A DNA stretch of 64,000 bases from Atopomonas hussainii (GTDB taxonomy: Bacteria; Pseudomonadota; Gammaproteobacteria; Pseudomonadales; Pseudomonadaceae), in assembly GCF_900109735.1 (NCBI RefSeq), contig NZ_FOAS01000012.1, positions 62,001-126,000 on the forward strand. Reading direction: 5' to 3'. Position numbers and translations under genes: made by a program. This document shows positions 11,634 through 19,056 of the stretch, in pieces (the first letter of the stretch is position 1; each line of letters begins with the position of its first letter). Under the pieces are notes generated by a model, which had not been told where the DNA came from, did no database searches, and worked only from the letters and a program-made list of their open reading frames with translations.

Positions 11634-11945
11634 TTATTCTTGCGCTTTGGCCTTGGCCAGTTTCGCCGCGCGTTGTTTGCGCACTTCCTTGGGGTCGGCA
11701 ATCAAGGGGCGATAAATCTCCACCCGCTCGCCCTCTTCCAGCACGCGCTCCGCCGGCTTAGCCACGGCTTTGCCAAAGATACCCATGGGCGTGGCAGCCA
11801 CATCCAACTCGGGAAAGAAGCGCTCCAGCCGCGCCGCTTTCGCGGCATCGAGCATGCTACTGCCTTGCGGCACTTTTAGGCGCACCAGTTCTTGGCGCTC
11901 GGGGGTGGCGTAAACCACCTCGACGCTGATTTCGTGCTCAGCCAT
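11634..11945 (-). CDS. rnfH: RnfH-family ubiquitin-like protein
   Basis: 103 residues starting MAEHEISVEVVYATPERQ at the ATG ending 11945; longer frames upstream are only overlap with ratA. The beta-grasp RnfH/UPF0125 pattern is clear: LVRLKVPQGSSMLDAAKAA, the central FFPELDVAATPMGIFGKAV and the terminal VEIYRPLIADPKEVRKQRA. The molecular role is not settled in the family. The gene overlaps the end of ratA by eight bases, the conserved ratA-rnfH pair found beside smpB in many gammaproteobacteria. Confidence 0.93.
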   Translation of the reverse strand: MAEHEISVEVVYATPERQELVRLKVPQGSSMLDAAKAARLERFFPELDVAATPMGIFGKAVAKPAERVLEEGERVEIYRPLIADPKEVRKQRAAKLAKAKAQE

Positions 11946-12369
11946 ACAGTTGTTTCGCTCGTTGGCAGAAGGCATCCACCATAGTGTTGGCAGCCTGATT
12001 GAACAAAGGGCCCAGTGTCGCTTTGGCCAAGGTGCCGGCGTAATCGAAGGACAAATCCAAGCTGATCTTGCAGGCATGCTCGCCAAGAGCCTTGAAGTGC
12101 CACACGCCGTTTAAGCGCGAGAACGGCCCTTCGACCAAGTTCATTTCGATACGCTCGCCGGGCACTAGCGTGTTGCGGGTGACAAAACTCTGATTGACCC
12201 CGCCTTTGGCGATGGTTAGGCGCGCGGTCATTTGCTCGGCGCTAACCTCGAGCACTTCGCTGCTATCACACCACGGTAAAAACTGCGGATAGCTGGCCAC
12301 ATCATTAACCAAGTCGTACAGCACCTGTGCGGAAACCGGCAGCAAGGCAGAGCGCTGAATGCACATCAT
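11938..12369 (-). CDS. ratA: RatA/COQ10-family START-domain protein
   Basis: 143 residues from the ATG ending 12369, which has AGGG seven bases upstream; a TTG two codons earlier is the alternative. The START/polyketide-cyclase fold is recognised by RSALLPVSAQVLYDLVNDVASYPQFLPWC, VTRNTLVPGERIEMNLVEG and FSRLNGVWHF, ending ALCQRAKQL-like. The family covers COQ10-type ubiquinone-binding proteins and E. coli RatA, reported to block 70S assembly. The housekeeping context (with rnfH, near smpB) favours a quinone-binding role, but this is inference. The gene follows the SNF transporter by ten bases, so they may share a transcript. Confidence 0.88.
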   Translation of the reverse strand: MMCIQRSALLPVSAQVLYDLVNDVASYPQFLPWCDSSEVLEVSAEQMTARLTIAKGGVNQSFVTRNTLVPGERIEMNLVEGPFSRLNGVWHFKALGEHACKISLDLSFDYAGTLAKATLGPLFNQAANTMVDAFCQRAKQLYG

Positions 12370-12379
12370 GGGCAAACCC

Positions 12380-13780
12380 TCACTTCAGCAATTCGGCGAC
12401 AAACACCACGGCGATGCCCAATGGGGCGACCACACGCAGCAACACCAGCAGTAGGTTTAAGAATAGCGGGTTCTTAAGCTCCAGCTCTTCGCGCACCACC
12501 TCACGGCCCAGCACCCAGCCGGCGAACAGCACGAACACCAAGCCACCCAGCGGCAGCATGATGCGACTGGTTAAGTAATCAACCAGATCGAAGAAAGTCT
12601 TACCGCCTTCGGCGCCCCACGCCCACAGCGCAAAGCCGTCGGCGCCGGTGACGAAGAACTTAAGCTCGGCCCACTCGTTAAACGACAGCACAGTGCCAAT
12701 CCCCAGTACCCAGCAGATCAGCGCCAAGAGCCAGGTAAAGCGCACCCGGCCACCGGCATGCCGATCACTGAAATAGGCCACCGCCGGTTCGAGCATGGAG
12801 ATCGACGAGCTCCACGCCGCCAAGGCCACCAGCACGAAGAACACCACGCCCATCACTTGGCCAAAGGCGATATTGCCGAACGCCACCGGCAAGGTGACGA
12901 ACATCAAGCCCGGCCCGGCGCCCGGCTCAAGGCCGGCAGCAAACACGATGGGGAACAAGGCTAAGCCTGCGGCCAGCGCCACCACAGTATCCAGCAGGCC
13001 GACGGTAATAATGGTCGCGCCAATCGGTGCGCGGCGCGGCATATACGCACCAAAGGCCATGATCGAACCGACGCCCACACTCAAGGTGAAGAAGGCATGA
13101 CCTAAGGCCGGCAGCAGGCCGTCTTTGACTTGCGCGGGGTCGAAGTGGAACAAGAAGCGCACGCCATCCATGAAGTGTCCGGTGGTCACGCTGTAACCCA
13201 AGAGCACCACCAAGAGTAAAAACAGCAGCGGCATCATCAAGCGCAGCGCACGCTCAAGACCGGCGACCACGCCACGGGTAATCACCCACGCCGTCATGGC
13301 CATAAAAATGGTGTGAAAAATAATCAGCTTGACCGGGTCGGCCGTCAGCGCGCCGAAAGCGGCGCCAGCGTCTTCACCACTAATGCCGGTGAAACTGCCC
13401 TTGCCCATATCGATGATGTAGCTCAGCGACCAACCGGCCACCACGCTATAAAAAGACAGAATCAGCAGGCCGCAAATCAACCCCATTACCGCTGCCCACG
13501 CCCAACGCACACTGGCGCCACGCTCTACGGCCAGGTTCTGCAAGCTGACCACGGGGCTGTGTCGGCCACGCCGGCCAATCAGGGTTTCCGCCAGCATTAC
13601 CGGCATACCCACCAAGGCGATGCAGAACAGATAAATCAATACAAAGGCACCGCCGCCGTAGACGCCGGTCATGTAGGGGAATTTCCAGATATTGCCCAAG
13701 CCCACCGCCGAGCCGGTGGCCGCCAGAATAAAGATCCAACGGCTGGCCCACACCTGAGCCACTGCCTTGTCGCCTGCCAT
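12380..13780 (-). CDS. SNF-family sodium-dependent symporter
   Basis: 466 residues starting MAGDKAVAQVWASRWIF; GGAG six bases before this ATG decides the start over the GTG four codons upstream. The N-terminus has the neurotransmitter:sodium symporter signature ILAATGSAVGLGNIWKFPYMTG, with unwound TM1 and its sodium ligands, plus about 11-12 hydrophobic segments. It should import an amino acid or similar small molecule with Na+ across the inner membrane; the substrate cannot be read from sequence. It lies between ratA and smpB, genes that are usually adjacent, so it looks inserted into an old block. Composition matches its neighbours. Confidence 0.92.
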   Translation of the reverse strand: MAGDKAVAQVWASRWIFILAATGSAVGLGNIWKFPYMTGVYGGGAFVLIYLFCIALVGMPVMLAETLIGRRGRHSPVVSLQNLAVERGASVRWAWAAVMGLICGLLILSFYSVVAGWSLSYIIDMGKGSFTGISGEDAGAAFGALTADPVKLIIFHTIFMAMTAWVITRGVVAGLERALRLMMPLLFLLLVVLLGYSVTTGHFMDGVRFLFHFDPAQVKDGLLPALGHAFFTLSVGVGSIMAFGAYMPRRAPIGATIITVGLLDTVVALAAGLALFPIVFAAGLEPGAGPGLMFVTLPVAFGNIAFGQVMGVVFFVLVALAAWSSSISMLEPAVAYFSDRHAGGRVRFTWLLALICWVLGIGTVLSFNEWAELKFFVTGADGFALWAWGAEGGKTFFDLVDYLTSRIMLPLGGLVFVLFAGWVLGREVVREELELKNPLFLNLLLVLLRVVAPLGIAVVFVAELLK

Positions 13781-14035
13781 GTTGTTCTCCACGCTCTACT
13801 TTCTACAAGGGGGCAAGAAAACCGCGCATTGTCCAGAAAACGACCAAGGCGAACAAGGCTCAGAAGCCGCGAATAAATGCAGCGAACAGCGCAAGCACAA
13901 GGCAATAGGAGCACAGCCTGCGGGGCATACCCAGTGGTAGACGCGTTGCCGGGCACCGCGCAACGCTGTGCTTGAGCCGGGCAGCCATTTCATTCGGGGA
14001 CTCCTCAGCGACTAGGCGGCAGTCGACCACCTGCC

Positions 14036-14041
14036 TATAAT
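14036..14041 (+). promoter_or_regulatory. smpB -10 box (near-leaderless start)
   Basis: A perfect TATAAT ends nine bases before the smpB ATG. A start seven bases downstream of it would leave only about three nucleotides of leader, and no Shine-Dalgarno lies between the box and the ATG. I do not see a good -35 hexamer at 16-18 bases. Confidence 0.6.
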
Positions 14042-14050
14042 GCGCGCCCT

Positions 14051-14518
14051 ATGGCTAAGCAGAAAAAACACCCCTCGGGGACTATCGCCCTTAATAAGAA
14101 GGCGAAACACGACTACTTCATCGAGCAGACCTTCGAGGCCGGCATTGCTTTGTCGGGCTGGGAAGTAAAAAGCCTGCGCGCTGGCAAAGCGCAGCTGGTC
14201 GACAGCTATGTGCTGCTCAAAGATGGCGAAGCTTGGCTGATGGGCGCGCACATCACCCCGCTGCCGCAGGCCAGCACCCACGTGATTGCCGACCCCATCC
14301 GCACCCGCAAATTGCTGCTGCACAAAAACGAGCTGGGCAAGCTGTTTGGCGGCGTGCAGCAAAAAGGCTACGCCTGCGTGTGTACCGCGCTGTATTGGAA
14401 GCAGCACTTGGTCAAATGCGAAATCGCCCTGGCTAAAGGTAAGAAGGAGTTCGATAAGCGCCAGGTCGAGAAAGACCGCGACTGGGCCCGCGAAAAGCAG
14501 CGCGCGATGCACAAGTAA
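14051..14518 (+). CDS. smpB: tmRNA-binding protein SmpB
   Basis: 155 residues. It binds tmRNA and delivers it to stalled ribosomes for trans-translation. Family marks are [39 protein letters not shown] and [17 protein letters not shown], plus the basic C-terminal tail [21 protein letters not shown] that enters the mRNA channel. The N-terminus [18 protein letters not shown] supports the ATG at 14051 even though no Shine-Dalgarno precedes it. The gene is divergent from the SNF transporter across a 270-base spacer in which I see nothing else, and it ends in a hairpin terminator. The tmRNA gene itself is not in the window. Confidence 0.97.
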   Translation: MAKQKKHPSGTIALNKKAKHDYFIEQTFEAGIALSGWEVKSLRAGKAQLVDSYVLLKDGEAWLMGAHITPLPQASTHVIADPIRTRKLLLHKNELGKLFGGVQQKGYACVCTALYWKQHLVKCEIALAKGKKEFDKRQVEKDRDWAREKQRAMHK

Positions 14519-14524
14519 GCCAAT

Positions 14525-14556
14525 GCGAGGCGCCTAGGGGCGCCTCGCTGCTTTTA
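14525..14556 (+). terminator. smpB terminator
   Basis: The ten-base stem GCGAGGCGCC (14525-14534) / GGCGCCTCGC (14539-14548) has a four-base loop and is followed by TGCTTTTAG, seven bases after the smpB stop. Confidence 0.8.
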
Positions 14557-14601
14557 GTTAGTTGCCCAGCTGATGGTTGTCCAGCTAGCTGTCCAGCGGG
14601 C

Positions 14602-15336
14602 CTAACTACCCGCCTCGATACACACCTTCACCGCATCCTGCCGCCAATATTCCAGATCGCAGTCGATCCAGCGCCCACTCTGATCGGCGTTGACCCGTTG
14701 CACCTGTAGCGCCGGGCTGCCGGGGGCGACTTTCAGCACGCGCGCGGCCATTTCCGGCAGCGCAGTGGGCATGATTTCGAAGCGCACGCGACCGTATTCG
14801 ATGCCGTAATGCTGGCGATACAGCTCGGTCAGCGAATGGCTCAAGGTGCGCTCGCCAAAACGCTCGAAGTCGGGAAAACACGCCGCGTTTAAGTAGTGCT
14901 CGACAAACAACACCCGGCGCCCATCCACGCTGCGCGCACGACGCACTAGGTACACCGGGTCGAGCGGGCGAATCTGCAAGAGCGCGGCAATCTGTTCGGT
15001 CGCGGCTTGGGTTTCCACCTGCAACAAACGCGTGCCGGGCACCCGCCCTTGGCTGCGCACCATGCGATCAAAATAACCGCGCGCGCTGGGGTTGTAGGCC
15101 AAACGCGGCGGGGCGACAAACCAGCCACGGCGCTCTTCGCGGTACAGCACGCCTTCGGCCTCCAGCTGCAATAACGCCTCGCGCAGGGTGATGCGCGTGG
15201 TGGCGAACTGTTCGCTGAGCACCCGTTCGGCGGGCAGACGGCCATGCTCGCCGAGGTCTTGATCGATTTGCGCCAGCAAGGCCTGACGAATTTGCGTGAC
15301 TTGCGAGGGCTCGCGCCCCGGTATGCCGGTGTACAT
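14602..15336 (-). CDS. GntR/UTRA-type regulator, probably of organophosphorus uptake
   Basis: 244 residues. The N-terminal winged HTH (SQVTQIRQALLAQI, GRLPAERVLSEQFATTRITLREALLQLE, EGVLYREERRGWFVAPPRLAYNP) is followed by a UTRA effector-binding domain (RLLQVETQAATEQIAALLQI, VYLVRRARSVDGRRVLFVEHYLNA, LQVQRVNADQSGRWIDCDLEYWR). PhnR-type regulators of 2-aminoethylphosphonate genes have this architecture, and it is divergent from an ABC importer resembling PhnSTUV, so it most likely senses the imported compound or a breakdown product. GGGAG lies about eight bases before the ATG. A Pho-box-like site with a properly spaced -10 lies upstream, so the gene may be induced in phosphate starvation. Confidence 0.85.
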   Translation of the reverse strand: MYTGIPGREPSQVTQIRQALLAQIDQDLGEHGRLPAERVLSEQFATTRITLREALLQLEAEGVLYREERRGWFVAPPRLAYNPSARGYFDRMVRSQGRVPGTRLLQVETQAATEQIAALLQIRPLDPVYLVRRARSVDGRRVLFVEHYLNAACFPDFERFGERTLSHSLTELYRQHYGIEYGRVRFEIMPTALPEMAARVLKVAPGSPALQVQRVNADQSGRWIDCDLEYWRQDAVKVCIEAGS

Positions 15337-15370
15337 CGAATAACTCCCACGGCGTGATTGTGCGCGGCAG

Positions 15371-15404
15371 GTTATGCCTGCGCCACGTGACAGGTGGATG
15401 ACAA
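15371..15404 (-). promoter_or_regulatory. Pho-box-like site plus -10 for the UTRA regulator
   Basis: Read on the - strand, 15404-15387 is TTGTCAT-CCAC-CTGTCAC: two 7-bp direct repeats four bases apart, matching 6/7 and 7/7 of the PhoB repeat CTGTCA(T/C). Ten bases further on is CATAAC (15376-15371) at the spacing expected between a Pho box and a -10 element. Confidence 0.55.
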
Positions 15405-15411
15405 ACCGGGG

Positions 15412-15429
15412 TTGTCACACAAGCGTCAT
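15412..15429 (+). promoter_or_regulatory. Second Pho-box-like site facing the ABC operon
   Basis: On the + strand, TTGTCAC-ACAA-GCGTCAT gives two 7-bp repeats with 4-bp spacing, matching 6/7 and 5/7 of the PhoB repeat. It points towards the substrate-binding protein gene. It is inverted relative to the site at 15387-15404, with seven bases between them. I see no convincing -10 downstream. Confidence 0.45.
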
Positions 15430-15437
15430 CGCCTTGC

Positions 15438-15459
15438 CATGGCGCCGTCATGGCGCCGT
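15438..15459. repeat. Perfect 11-bp tandem repeat upstream of the importer operon
   Basis: CATGGCGCCGT occurs twice in direct succession (15438-15448 and 15449-15459), each copy containing the palindrome GGCGCC. The one-helical-turn spacing suggests a binding site, perhaps for the divergent UTRA regulator; this is inference. Confidence 0.45.
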
Positions 15460-15508
15460 CCTAGCGTGGTGGCTGTTGTGCTGACCTAGACCAGACACGG
15501 AGCCATCC

Positions 15509-16561
15509 ATGAAGCGTTTTACCCTCTCCCTGCTTGCCCTCACCTTGGCCGCTGGCCAAGCGCTGGCTAACACCCCCAACATCACCGCGCTAGAAAAAGC
15601 CGCACGCGCCGAAGGCCAACTGGCCAGCGTTGGCATGCCCGACTCGTGGGCGAACTGGAAAGACACCTGGCGCGACCTGAAAACCCACTACGGCCTGGCG
15701 CACATGGACACCGACATGAGCTCGGCGCAAGAGATCGCCAAGTTCGCCGCCGAGAAAGAACAAGCCACTGCCGATATCGGTGACGTTGGCGAAGCCTTCG
15801 GCCCGATCGCCGTGCAGCAAGGCGTCAGCCAGCCCTACAAGCCAAGCACCTGGGACGACATCCCGGCTTGGGCAAAAGACCAAGACGGTCACTGGGCGCT
15901 GGCCTACACCGGCACCATCGCCTTTATCGTCAACAAGCAACTGGTGAAAGACGCGCCCACTTCCTGGGCCGACTTGCGTAGCGGCAGCTACAAGGTCAGC
16001 GTCGGCGAAGTGGGCGTAGCCTCACAAGCCAACAATGCCGTGCTGGCTGCAGCGTTTGCCACTGGCGGCAACGAACAAGACTTAAGCCCGGCGCTGGATC
16101 TATTTGCCGAGCTGGCCAAACAAAAGCGCCTGTCGCTGAATAACCCGGTGGTGGCCAATCTGGAAAAAGGCGAAGTGGAAGTCGGCATTCTCTGGGACTT
16201 CAACGCCCTCGGTTATCGCGATCAGATCGACCGCGAGCGCTTCGCCGTGGTGATCCCCAGCGATGGCTCGGTCACCTCGGGCTACACCACCATCATCAAC
16301 AAGTACGCCAAGAACCCCAACGCCGCCAAGCTGGCCCGCGAATACATCTTTAGCGATGCCGGGCAGATCAACTTAGCGCGTGGCTATGCCCGACCGATTC
16401 GCGCCGAAAAACTCAGCCTGCCGGACGATGTCGCCGCCAAGCTGCTGCCCGCGGCGCAATACGCCAAGGCCCGCCCGATTGCCGACGGCAAAGCCTGGGA
16501 AGCCAGCGCCAAGCAACTGCCGCGTCAGTGGCAAGAACGTGTCGTCATTCACCTGCAATAA
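15509..16561 (+). CDS. Periplasmic substrate-binding protein of an ABC importer (2-AEP/Fe-type family)
   Basis: 350 residues with a clear signal peptide ending AGQALA-N at about residue 21. The mature protein resembles group-II extracellular solute-binding proteins of the polyamine/iron/2-aminoethylphosphonate type (ADIGDVGEAFGPIAVQQG, WALAYTGTIAFIVNKQLV, VEVGILWDFNALGYRD, ARPIRAEKLSLPDDVAAKLLP). ACGGAG sits seven bases before the ATG. It is the first gene of a tight operon followed by a hydrolase, two permeases and an ATPase. The ligand is unknown; the UTRA regulator, the Pho-like sites and the hydrolase suggest an organophosphorus compound. Confidence 0.85.
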   Translation: MKRFTLSLLALTLAAGQALANTPNITALEKAARAEGQLASVGMPDSWANWKDTWRDLKTHYGLAHMDTDMSSAQEIAKFAAEKEQATADIGDVGEAFGPIAVQQGVSQPYKPSTWDDIPAWAKDQDGHWALAYTGTIAFIVNKQLVKDAPTSWADLRSGSYKVSVGEVGVASQANNAVLAAAFATGGNEQDLSPALDLFAELAKQKRLSLNNPVVANLEKGEVEVGILWDFNALGYRDQIDRERFAVVIPSDGSVTSGYTTIINKYAKNPNAAKLAREYIFSDAGQINLARGYARPIRAEKLSLPDDVAAKLLPAAQYAKARPIADGKAWEASAKQLPRQWQERVVIHLQ

Positions 16562-16569
16562 GTCGCACC

Positions 16570-17406
16570 ATGCCAACCGCTCAACACCGGGTGATTGTGA
16601 TCATCCTCGATGGTTTGGCATGGTCGGTCGCCACACAGACTCTGGGTTATTTGCAGGGTCTGTGTGAGGCCGGTCAAGCCAGTGTGCAGCGCCTGCGCTG
16701 CGAGCTGCCATCGCTCTCGCGCCCGCTTTACGAATGCATTCTCACCGGCACTGCGCCGGTGCACAGCGGCATCACCCATAACAATGTGGTGCGCTTAAGC
16801 CAGCAAACCAGCCTGTTCCATCTGGCCCAAGCCGCCGGGCTGCGCACCGCTGCGGCGGCCTATCATTGGATCAGCGAACTGTATAACCGCGCGCCCTATG
16901 ACCCGCTGCGCGACCGCAACACCTGCGCGCCGGAGCTGCCGATTCAATACGCCAGCTTCTACCACCGCGACGACTACCCCGATGACCACCTGTTTCTCGA
17001 CGCCGAGCAACTGCGCCGCCAGTACCAACCCGACCTGCTGCTGGTGCACCCGATGAATATCGACGACGCCGGGCACCGTCACGGCCTACACAGCGCCGCC
17101 TATCGCAACGCCGCGCGCCGCGCCGATAACCTGCTGGCCGCCTTCGTGCCACTGTGGCGCGAGGCCGGTTATCAACTGGTGATCACCAGCGACCACGGCA
17201 TGAATGCCGACGGTAGCCACGGCGGCACGCTGGATGAAGAGCGCGATGTGCCGCTGTACTTGATTGGCGAGGCGTTTAACCACCAGCACCCGCCGCAAGT
17301 AGCCCAGACCGAACTGTGCGGGCTGTGCGCCGACCTGCTGGGCCTTACGCATAACAAGCCCCGCCCGCGCCGGACGCTGGCCAATAGCGAGGCCGTGCCA
17401 TGCTGA
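16570..17406 (+). CDS. Alkaline-phosphatase-superfamily hydrolase, cytoplasmic
   Basis: 278 residues from MPTAQHRVIVIILDGLAW; no signal peptide, so it should act in the cytoplasm. The two-metal site of the nucleotide pyrophosphatase/phosphodiesterase type is complete: Asp in IILDGLAW, the nucleophile segment LSRPLYECILTGTAPVHSGI, Asp and His in NIDDAGHRHG, DH in SDHGMN and His in GSHGG. The nucleophile position aligns to Ser where NPPs have Thr. It is shorter than phosphonoacetate hydrolase (PhnA, about 400 residues). The gene starts nine bases after the binding-protein stop and overlaps the first permease (ATGCTGA). The inferred role is cleavage of the imported phosphonate or phosphodiester. 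Confidence 0.82.
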   Translation: MPTAQHRVIVIILDGLAWSVATQTLGYLQGLCEAGQASVQRLRCELPSLSRPLYECILTGTAPVHSGITHNNVVRLSQQTSLFHLAQAAGLRTAAAAYHWISELYNRAPYDPLRDRNTCAPELPIQYASFYHRDDYPDDHLFLDAEQLRRQYQPDLLLVHPMNIDDAGHRHGLHSAAYRNAARRADNLLAAFVPLWREAGYQLVITSDHGMNADGSHGGTLDEERDVPLYLIGEAFNHQHPPQVAQTELCGLCADLLGLTHNKPRPRRTLANSEAVPC

Positions 17407-18284
17407 GTTTGCTAAGCCGCGCGCCCGCCAGCGCGCTACGCCTGCCGCGCCTAGAGCGCAGCCAATTGGCCTGTGCGCTGGCGGTGTTGCCCTTCGTAGT
17501 GCTGTTTGGCCTGTTTCAACTGGCCCCGCTGGCGTGGGTGGCGGTGAACAGCCTACTGGTGGATGGCCAGTGGTCGTTGGGCCACTACCGCGAAGCGCTG
17601 AGTTCGCCGTTTATGCGCCAAGCGCTGGGTAACTCGCTGTGGGTGTCGGTGCTCTCCAGCCTGATCGGTTTGGTGATTGCAGCGATCGGCAGCTACGCGC
17701 TGTACCGCAGCGGCAGTCGCTTGCGTGAATGGGTGCTGGCCTTTGCCAGCATGACCAGCAACTTCTCCGGTGTGCCGCTGGCGTTTGCCTTCATCATTCT
17801 GCTCGGCTTTAACGGCAGCTTGAGTTTGCTGCTGCGCAAGTTTGGCTTGGCGGATGACTTCAATCTGTATTCCACCCAAGGCCTGCTGCTGATTTACAGC
17901 TACTTTCAGATTCCCCTCGGTGTGTTGTTGCTCTACCCCGCCTTCGATGCCCTGCGTGATGACTGGCAAGCAGCCGCCGCGCTGCTCGGCGCCAGTCGCT
18001 GGGGCTTTTGGCGGCAGATTGGCTTGCCGCTGCTGTGGCCGGCACTGGCCGGCACCTTTCTGATTCTGCTCGCCAACGCCATGGGCGCTTACGCCACGGC
18101 CTATGCACTGACCAGCGGCAACCTCAACCTACTGACCATTCGCATCGCCAGCTTAGTGGCCGGGGATATTTATCTGGAGCCGCAACTGGCCAGTGCCTTG
18201 GCCATGCTGCTGGTCGGCATGCTGGCGCTGACTGCAGCGGTTAACCAATGGCTACTGCGCCGGAGGCCCAATGCGCTGGACTGA
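17400..18284 (+). CDS. ABC importer permease subunit 1
   Basis: 294 residues with six predicted membrane segments and the binding-protein-dependent permease (EAA) loop AAALLGASRWGFWRQIGLPLLWPALAGTF that contacts the ATPase. It belongs to the PhnU/PotB-like class of permeases. The ATG at 17400 overlaps the hydrolase stop (ATGCTGA), and its own end overlaps the next permease by 14 bases, so translation is probably coupled through the operon. Confidence 0.9.
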   Translation: MLSLLSRAPASALRLPRLERSQLACALAVLPFVVLFGLFQLAPLAWVAVNSLLVDGQWSLGHYREALSSPFMRQALGNSLWVSVLSSLIGLVIAAIGSYALYRSGSRLREWVLAFASMTSNFSGVPLAFAFIILLGFNGSLSLLLRKFGLADDFNLYSTQGLLLIYSYFQIPLGVLLLYPAFDALRDDWQAAAALLGASRWGFWRQIGLPLLWPALAGTFLILLANAMGAYATAYALTSGNLNLLTIRIASLVAGDIYLEPQLASALAMLLVGMLALTAAVNQWLLRRRPNALD

Positions 18285-19056
18285 ACAACACAGCTACCGG
18301 CTGATCGTCTGGAGCCTCGTCGGCCTGCTGGCCATGCCGTTGCTGGCCACCTTGTTGTATTCACTCTCGAGCAGTTGGGGCGCCACCCTGCTGCCCGACG
18401 GACTAACCCTGCGCTGGTACTTAGCACTGTGGAGCGAGCCGCGTTTTCTTGCCGCCTTCGCCCGTTCGCTGTTGGTGTGTTTGGCGGCGCTGGCCCTCAC
18501 GGTGGCCGTTATGTTGCCGCTGGTATTGGTGGCGCACACCCGCTGGCCGTGGCTCGACCGGCTCATGCAACAGCTCATGCTGCTGCCCTTCGCCGTGCCT
18601 CCGGTGGTGGGTGCCGTGGGGCTGTTACAGCTGTATGCCGGTGGCCCGCTACCCATAGTCGGCACACCGTGGATCTTGATCGCCTGCTTCTTCACCCTCG
18701 CTGTGCCGTTTCTCTATCAGGCGCTGGCCACCAGCATCAAAGCCCTGCCCTTACAGGATTTGCTCGACGCCGCGCGCCTGCTCGGCGCCAGCACGCCCGT
18801 GGCGTTTTGCCGCGTGGTGCTGCCGAGCCTGCGCAACGGCTTGCTGGCCGGCTGCTTTATCAGCTTCTCGTTTTTATTTGGCGAGTTCGTGTTTGCCAAC
18901 CTGCTGGTGGGCACGCGTTTCGAAACCTTGCAGGTGTACTTAAACAACATGCGTAACCACAGCGGGCATTACACCAGCGCGCTGGTGATCAGTTATTTCT
19001 TGGCCATCTTGCTGCTCACGTGGCTGGCCAACCGACTCAGCCGGAGCGCCCGATGA
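18271..19056 (+). CDS. ABC importer permease subunit 2
   Basis: 261 residues with about six membrane segments. The EAA loop is LLDAARLLGASTPVAFCRVVLPSLRNGLLAG. It pairs with the preceding permease to form the transmembrane channel (PhnV/PotC-like). It overlaps the preceding gene by 14 bases and the ATPase gene by four (ATGA). No feature identifies the substrate. Confidence 0.9.
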   Translation: MRWTEQHSYRLIVWSLVGLLAMPLLATLLYSLSSSWGATLLPDGLTLRWYLALWSEPRFLAAFARSLLVCLAALALTVAVMLPLVLVAHTRWPWLDRLMQQLMLLPFAVPPVVGAVGLLQLYAGGPLPIVGTPWILIACFFTLAVPFLYQALATSIKALPLQDLLDAARLLGASTPVAFCRVVLPSLRNGLLAGCFISFSFLFGEFVFANLLVGTRFETLQVYLNNMRNHSGHYTSALVISYFLAILLLTWLANRLSRSAR

